Source: an uncultured Eubacteriales bacterium (lineage in GTDB: Bacteria; Bacillota; Clostridia; Oscillospirales; CAG-272). Taken from it: a DNA stretch of 45,562 nucleotides. Below are positions 41,101-45,562 of the stretch, piece by piece. The notes below the pieces were generated by a model. It ran no database searches. It was not told the DNA's origin and was given only the letters and a program-made list of their open reading frames with translations. The first letter of the stretch is position 1. Every line of letters begins with the position of its first letter. The stretch covers positions 1 through 45,562 of the forward strand of contig CAKRQL010000026.1 of assembly GCA_934393265.1 (NCBI GenBank), read 5' to 3'. Position numbers and translations under genes: made by a program.

Positions 41101-43203
41101 TTATTTCTTCCTCTTTTCAATAAGTGAGGACAGAATATATTTCGCTCCCGCCTCTGCCGCGTGCCCGTGGTTGTAGACGAAGGCGGAGAACACGTCGGAG
41201 ATCCTCTTTTCATACTCCGCCGCATTGTCGAACAGTCTCCTTGCGTATTCGTCCGCGTGCGCGACGTCCTCCTTGCTTATCGCCATGCCTATCTCGCTGC
41301 GGAGCGAGACCTCGACCGGCACGAGCCCGATTTTTTCATAATTCGGGTTAAGACACTTGAATTTCGTATCGACAAAGAGCACCGGTCGCCCGGTTGCAAA
41401 GGCAAACTCGGGTCCGACGCCTGACCAGTCGGTAATAAGCAGGTCGGAGGTGTATATAGAGGAATTTTTCGAGAAATCGAGCTCGAACGTAAGATATTTC
41501 TCGGGTATGTCGGCAAATCTGTCCTGCACCGCGCGCATCCTGGCGGCGAACCGCTTGACGTATTCCGGATGCGGGCGCACCGTCAGGTGATACCCCTCCT
41601 TGCAGAACGAGGATACGAGCCCCTCCATGCATGAATCAATGAGGTTGTCCTCGTTCCACGACGGGGCGACGAGTATCTCACGGGGTGCCCCCGGCGCGCG
41701 CTTTGCGCGCTTTTCGTTAGCCTCGTGACCGAGCTCGCGGAGGCGGTCTGCGAGAGGATAACCGAACTCGACTACCCGCTTTTCACGGAGCCCGTAGACG
41801 CGCTCCGTCGCGCGTATTTCGTCCTTTATGTGCCCGCCGGTCGCAAATATGGTGTCAAAGGCGTCAAACGCCCCCTCGCGAAAGCTCGCCTGTATGCTCA
41901 TCATGTCGTGCGGAACATAGATATATTCTATGTCCTTTTTCATGAATGAACGCTTGATGTAATACTTGTCGAGGTCGGGCGTCGTCATGACGACTATGTC
42001 CGCCTCCATTCTCATCATGAGCGGGATAGTCTTGCGGAGCCCGATGTAGTATGGCTGTATCCTCGGATTGTCCTTTGCCACCGTGAATATAACGTCGTCC
42101 GGGTCGTTTGTCACGTAGTGCACCGTGAGATTGGAGCGTGAGAGCAGCTCCTTTATCAGCCCCTCGAAGTACTTATAAAATCCGCTCTTTTCCGAGTAGA
42201 AAACAACGTGCTTTCCGACAATGCCGAAGAAACGCTTGTAGTCGGTCCTCTCCCGCCGCCTTGCCTCCTTGTATGCCGCGCTCCCCTTGTCCGTCTTGTC
42301 GAGCGCGGCAATAGCGGCGAGCTGGCGGCGGCTCTCCTCGAGAGCCGCGTAGTCCACGTATTTTTTCGGATTTATGCAGGCGTTGAGAATGTACATCTGG
42401 AGCACCGAGAACAGGTTGCTCGCCACCCAGTATATCGCTATCCCCGCTGGTACAAAGAACCCGAGATAGAGGGAAATTCCGACAGACACGACCATGAGCC
42501 CGTATTTTGAGAGCTTGCCCTGCTCATGCTGTATGACGTTTGAGAGGTTCTGCGTAAAGCAGAGCACCCATGACGATACCCCCGCAATAACCGGGACGAC
42601 GAGGTACCATCCGAGCACCTCGCCCGGGATTTTCGAGATATTGAGCCCGAGGAAGGAGAGGTCGAGCCGCCCCGCCGCCGAGCAGAGGGCGGAGAGGGCA
42701 TCTGCGCTCACCCCGTCGATGCTCATCCCGGCGCTTATCCGCCCGCCCTGTATCGCGTCGATTATCGCGAGCTGATAGGACGAGCCGGAGAGGTCCGCGC
42801 CGATAAAGTTTGCGAGCGATGTGATGACGCCCCTGTCCGTCGCAAAGAGAAATGTCAGCGGGTGATAGATTATCTCAACAACCCCGAGGAGCAGGAATAT
42901 CTGCAGAGCAAGAGGGACGAGCGAGAGCATCGGGTGATAGTGCTCCTTTTTGAAGAGCTTTGTCTGCTCCTCAGCTATCGTGTCCCCGTCACCGTAGTGA
43001 TTGACCTTAAGAAAGTTCACCGCGGGCTGTATCTTCACCATGGCGATAGAGTTCTTCTGTATCCATATCGAGAGCGGGAGAAGAATTACCTTCGTCGCAA
43101 GGGTAAAGAGAATTATAGCCAGTCCGTAATTCGGTATAAGCTGCCAGCACCATTTCATAAGGTACCCGAGGGGTACGCAGATGTACTGTAAAACCGTGTT
43201 CAT
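41101..43203 (-). CDS. YidC/Oxa1 insertase fused to CDP-glycerol glycerophosphotransferase (TagF-like)
   Basis: 700 residues. Residues 1-~285 are a YidC/Oxa1 domain: NYGLAIILFTLATKVILLPLSIWIQK (first conserved helix; Lys38 at the usual groove Arg), an amphipathic loop and KKEHYHPMLSLVPLALQIFLLL, then WVLCFTQNLSNVIQHEQG, LGFFVPAGIAIYWVASNLFSVLQ. An extra ~70-residue outer loop lies at ~120-195. After a charged linker, residues ~325-690 form a TagF-like domain: IYVPHDMMSIQAS (His432), LVAPSWNEDNLI, VRPHPEY (His545) and YTSDLLITDWSGVGPEFAFATGRPVLF. TagF enzymes polymerise glycerol-phosphate for teichoic acid. The gene starts 18 bp after the LtaS-like gene. The frame is continuous throughout, so the fusion is real unless there is an assembly error. 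Confidence 0.85.
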   Translation of the reverse strand: MNTVLQYICVPLGYLMKWCWQLIPNYGLAIILFTLATKVILLPLSIWIQKNSIAMVKIQPAVNFLKVNHYGDGDTIAEEQTKLFKKEHYHPMLSLVPLALQIFLLLGVVEIIYHPLTFLFATDRGVITSLANFIGADLSGSSYQLAIIDAIQGGRISAGMSIDGVSADALSALCSAAGRLDLSFLGLNISKIPGEVLGWYLVVPVIAGVSSWVLCFTQNLSNVIQHEQGKLSKYGLMVVSVGISLYLGFFVPAGIAIYWVASNLFSVLQMYILNACINPKKYVDYAALEESRRQLAAIAALDKTDKGSAAYKEARRRERTDYKRFFGIVGKHVVFYSEKSGFYKYFEGLIKELLSRSNLTVHYVTNDPDDVIFTVAKDNPRIQPYYIGLRKTIPLMMRMEADIVVMTTPDLDKYYIKRSFMKKDIEYIYVPHDMMSIQASFREGAFDAFDTIFATGGHIKDEIRATERVYGLREKRVVEFGYPLADRLRELGHEANEKRAKRAPGAPREILVAPSWNEDNLIDSCMEGLVSSFCKEGYHLTVRPHPEYVKRFAARMRAVQDRFADIPEKYLTFELDFSKNSSIYTSDLLITDWSGVGPEFAFATGRPVLFVDTKFKCLNPNYEKIGLVPVEVSLRSEIGMAISKEDVAHADEYARRLFDNAAEYEKRISDVFSAFVYNHGHAAEAGAKYILSSLIEKRKK

Positions 43204-43221
43204 TTGTCCACCGTCCGAAAT

Positions 43222-44985
43222 TTATTGATATACACTGCCTTCGTATTCGTACTTGTCTGTATTTTTCCAGTTTTTCATGTCCCACGCCGTGCCGGAAATT
43301 TCATAGTAGAGGATTGCGACCTCCTTTTGCTCGGACCTCTCGAAGATAAAGCTTCTCACCCGGTCGCCCCTCGGCGTCTCGGAGAGGGGAATATCGCCGT
43401 AGAGCGTCCCGTCGTCGAGGGTTGAAAATCCCTCGGAGGTGAATATCTCCGCCCATGTCTGAGACTGCGAGACCTGGCGGCTGTCAACCGTGTAGCCCGC
43501 GTCCTCCCCGCCGTAGTCTCCGCTACGCTTGACGAAAAGGGAGGTGACGCGCGGAATACCGGTGTGTATGACCTCTTTCGTGTCGTCTATCGGGTCGGGG
43601 TGGTCTCCCGTGATAATTATCGTAGCGTTTTTATAGAGCCCACGCGCTTTCAGCTCCTTGATGTAGGAGTTTATGATTGCGAAGCTCTGCTTTAAGGATA
43701 CGTTCGTGTCCAGTGCCTCGAGTGGGGGGACAATATCCTTAAAATCGTGCGAGTAGTCGTTCGGCAGGTGACAGCCGTCGATGTGTATGAACTTGAACGA
43801 CCTTTCGTAGCCCTCGGTATACGCCCCTCTGTCCGACAGCGTGAGCCATACCTTCTTGTTGTCTGTGTCGTATATCGTCTTGTCAGAGCCGTCGTAGATT
43901 ACCTCGTCGTTGAATATATCGGTGTTGAAGTTCCGCATGAGGTACTTCCCGGCGAATGGGAAGAACCGGTAGAAAGAGAGGAGGGTCATCTTGGAGCTGT
44001 GATAGAACGGGTCGTCTATATGATAGCTTGTAAAGGTCGCGATGTTGTCCGCGTACTTCGCCATGCAGTCCGCGCTGCTGTATGCGTAGTTGTCGGTATA
44101 TATGTTGACGGAATACCCCGCGTCGTGCAGGTCGCTCACGGGATTTGAGCCTGAATATGAAGAATACAGGTAGTCTGCGCGGCTTATTTTGAAGTCGGTG
44201 GTCTTGCCCGTCAGCATGTACGGCACCGCCGGATATGTCCGGGAGTAGAGCGAGAGGTTGTCGGAGTAGTAGACGAAGCCGTCGAGCTCCGAGAATATCT
44301 CCGGGCACTCTGCTTTCGCTTTCTCATAATACCGCGCGTCAAACCGGTCGACGACGAAATATATAACGTTCCGTTCGCTTCCTAAATTTGTCAGATTGTC
44401 GGTAGAGAGCCGGGAGTACGAGCCCTTGATTTTGTCCTTCTTCGACTCAAATACTCCCCCCGTCGTTATGCAGGTAAGCATCAGGGTGATTAGCTGCATG
44501 CCGATAACCGTAATACACATCACGTTGAATATCGTGCGGAGTATGTCGGCGCGCTTTACGAACCGCACTGCGAGGAGAAACGCGGCGAGCATTGCGAGCC
44601 ATATAGCAGCGTTGAGTATATACTTCCATACGGGTATGGACGCTGTCGTCCCGTCGCCGACAAGGGCGGAGAAGCCCTGATTGAGGTAATTCCCCTGCAG
44701 CACGAACATGACCGCAAGATAGGTGTAAACGCCGTAGGCAATATCGAATTTCCGCCCGTCGAGCAGCATGAGCGAGCCGAAAATAGCCCCGAAGAACAGA
44801 ACAAAATAAAGTATGTTGACCCATATCACGTCCGAGAGCACAAATTCAAACTCGGATTTGTTCTGTGCGAAAACGTCGATTACACCGAATATAAAAAGCG
44901 TAAAGGGAATTGCGAGGGCGGCGAGCAGAGAGGGGAAGAGCTTTTCCTGTATTCTGTACACCCTTGCGGACTTTCCGATAGCCAT
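43222..44985 (-). CDS. LtaS/sulfatase-like membrane phosphotransferase
   Basis: 587 residues. About five N-terminal TM segments (~15-38, 51-75, 84-100, 119-143, 150-175) precede an extracellular alkaline-phosphatase-superfamily domain, as in LtaS. Metal-site residues are Asp213 in YFVVDRFDARY, His401/His406 in FIHIDGCHLPND, and Asp461/His462 in IITGDHPDP. The likely nucleophile is Thr250 in LYSRTYPAVPYMLTG; no Cys/Ser-x-Pro-x-Arg sulfatase motif is seen, which favours a phosphotransferase. It could transfer or cleave glycerol-phosphate or phosphoethanolamine groups outside the cell. ATG after AAGGAGA. It is the first gene of the cluster, followed closely by the YidC-TagF fusion. Confidence 0.8.
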   Translation of the reverse strand: MAIGKSARVYRIQEKLFPSLLAALAIPFTLFIFGVIDVFAQNKSEFEFVLSDVIWVNILYFVLFFGAIFGSLMLLDGRKFDIAYGVYTYLAVMFVLQGNYLNQGFSALVGDGTTASIPVWKYILNAAIWLAMLAAFLLAVRFVKRADILRTIFNVMCITVIGMQLITLMLTCITTGGVFESKKDKIKGSYSRLSTDNLTNLGSERNVIYFVVDRFDARYYEKAKAECPEIFSELDGFVYYSDNLSLYSRTYPAVPYMLTGKTTDFKISRADYLYSSYSGSNPVSDLHDAGYSVNIYTDNYAYSSADCMAKYADNIATFTSYHIDDPFYHSSKMTLLSFYRFFPFAGKYLMRNFNTDIFNDEVIYDGSDKTIYDTDNKKVWLTLSDRGAYTEGYERSFKFIHIDGCHLPNDYSHDFKDIVPPLEALDTNVSLKQSFAIINSYIKELKARGLYKNATIIITGDHPDPIDDTKEVIHTGIPRVTSLFVKRSGDYGGEDAGYTVDSRQVSQSQTWAEIFTSEGFSTLDDGTLYGDIPLSETPRGDRVRSFIFERSEQKEVAILYYEISGTAWDMKNWKNTDKYEYEGSVYQ

Positions 44986-45024
44986 AAAAATCTCCTTGAT
45001 GTGTCCGTCATAGGACGGGTACTC

Positions 45025-45075
45025 CCGGGCGGGGAGCGCCCGGTTCTGATAATTATCTTGTGGCGCAAGTGCGCC
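45025..45075 (-). promoter_or_regulatory. two hairpins in the leader of the LtaS-like gene
   Basis: GGCGCA-AG-TGCGCC (45062-45075) and CCGGGCG-GGGAG-CGCCCGG (45025-45043) lie between the promoter and the start codon. No T-run follows, so they may affect RNA stability or translation and are not plain terminators. Confidence 0.45.
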
Positions 45076-45084
45076 CGATTATCA

Positions 45085-45113
45085 AGTATAGCACATTTTA
45101 CCGTGTGAAACAA
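45085..45113 (-). promoter_or_regulatory. promoter of the envelope cluster
   Basis: Minus strand: TTGTTT (45108-45113), 17 bp, TATACT (45085-45090), with TGTGC before the -10. Confidence 0.6.
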
Positions 45114-45216
45114 TACCTTTACCTACGTTTTTTACATTAAATAATATTAAATGAAAGAGGAATATCGCCCTGCGCCCCTTGCTCCGGCAAATTCATATAA
45201 AAATATGTGCAAAATC

Positions 45217-45236
45217 AACAAAACACTACTTTTGTT
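45217..45236. repeat. inverted repeat upstream of the poly-T promoter
   Basis: AACAAAA (45217-45223), 6-bp gap, TTTTGTT (45230-45236), perfectly symmetric and 17 bp upstream of the next -35 box. Possible operator. Apart from this, the two divergent promoters and the leader hairpins, I see nothing else in the 44986-45402 gap. Confidence 0.45.
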
Positions 45237-45253
45237 TATGTTGAATAAAACAC

Positions 45254-45281
45254 TTGCTTTTTTTTTTTTTTTTGTTATAAT
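45254..45281 (+). promoter_or_regulatory. promoter with a poly-T spacer
   Basis: TTGCTT (45254-45259), 16-bp spacer, TATAAT (45276-45281). A run of 16 T (45258-45273) starts inside the -35 and fills almost the whole spacer. Confidence 0.65.
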
Positions 45282-45402
45282 TGACAAGACGGAATAGTGC
45301 AGTCGGGAAATTGCCGCCGTACAACCCGCGGCGGAGATTGCCACCACCCGATATGCGCTCCGGAATTTCATGAAAAAAACAAAAAAGAAAGGAAAGAAAA
45401 AA

Positions 45403-45562
45403 ATGAAAAAACTCTGGAAAATCCTTGTTCCGGTGCTTGCTCTCGCGGTGATATTCACATGCGTGCTTGCATTTGCTTCTTCAGCCGCTGACACGACGGT
45501 AACGATACCGGACGGCACAGTAGAAGAGGGCTCCGGCACAAATGTCGTCGCGATAATCCGCG
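45403..45562 (+). CDS. secreted protein, 3' end beyond window
   Basis: The first 53 residues only. Start ATG at 45403, chosen because AAAGGAAAG precedes it; an in-frame ATG at 45370 is possible but lacks a ribosome site. MKKLWKILVPVLALAVIFTCV is a Sec signal core, with a likely cleavage near ASSAAD and a mature start DTTVTIPDGTVEEGSG. There is no lipobox. The family cannot be judged from this much. It is divergent from the envelope cluster and read from the poly-T promoter, so its expression may vary with tract length. Confidence 0.6.
   Translation, partial: MKKLWKILVPVLALAVIFTCVLAFASSAADTTVTIPDGTVEEGSGTNVVAIIR

Overview
The window looks like a piece of chromosome from an anaerobic Gram-positive bacterium of the class Clostridia, probably an uncultured gut lineage. 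This is inferred, not computed. The signs are strong AGGAGG-type ribosome sites, TTGACA-N17-TATAAT promoters, a YtvI-type sporulation membrane protein, lipoproteins, a short-form prolyl-tRNA synthetase, LtaS-like and TagF-like envelope enzymes, and no outer-membrane genes. Most of the window is fairly GC-rich with frequent ATA codons. The first ~1.7 kb is clearly more AT-rich and carries thioredoxin-type genes.

Layout. 1-1790: two TlpA-like redox proteins and a small thioredoxin, then a possible Rhs-type remnant and a terminator. 1836-7184 (-): a 1782-residue secreted protein with a heparinase II/III-like core and LamG-like modules. 7446-13008: two MATE exporters, cyclophilin, YtvI-like permease, a DUF6873-type protein and ribosomal protein L28. 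13232-16086 (-): FucO-like alcohol dehydrogenase, a ParB/Noc-like HTH protein without its CTPase domain, and RsmG. 16266-21049 (+): Pgk, TpiA, a GH29 fucosidase and an MsmK/UgpC-type sugar ABC ATPase, followed by an array of hairpins with a constant tail. 21295-23319 (-): lipoprotein, ECF sigma factor and probable anti-sigma factor. 23614-27753 (-): potABCD polyamine transporter with a doubly anchored PotD. 27991-32260: M50 protease, an orphan lipoprotein, tRNA-Arg(CCG), and proS with a degenerate biotin-ligase-like gene. 32452-40540: an aminotransferase, a degenerate metallo-beta-lactamase-fold protein, a P-loop kinase coupled to a cytosolic heparinase-like protein, a PocR/AraC regulator and two tandem Gfo/Idh/MocA dehydrogenases. 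40634-44985 (-): an envelope-polymer cluster. 45403-end (+): start of a secreted protein behind a promoter whose spacer is a poly-T tract.

How the genes fit together. FucO, GH29, the sugar ATPase, the two heparinase-like proteins and the paired Gfo/Idh enzymes suggest use of host or plant glycans, with the PocR/AraC regulator placed to control the Gfo/Idh pair. Pgk and TpiA form a glycolytic operon.

The most unusual locus is the three-gene set at 40.6-45.0 kb. It holds a five-TM LtaS-like phosphotransferase/sulfatase-fold enzyme, a single protein joining a YidC/Oxa1 insertase domain to a CDP-glycerol glycerophosphotransferase (TagF-like) domain, and a small YIDPSS-type membrane protein. It is a candidate for an uncharacterised system that makes or places a teichoic-acid-like polymer. 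Almost every promoter I can place has a 17-bp spacer and a TGN extension in front of the -10 box.
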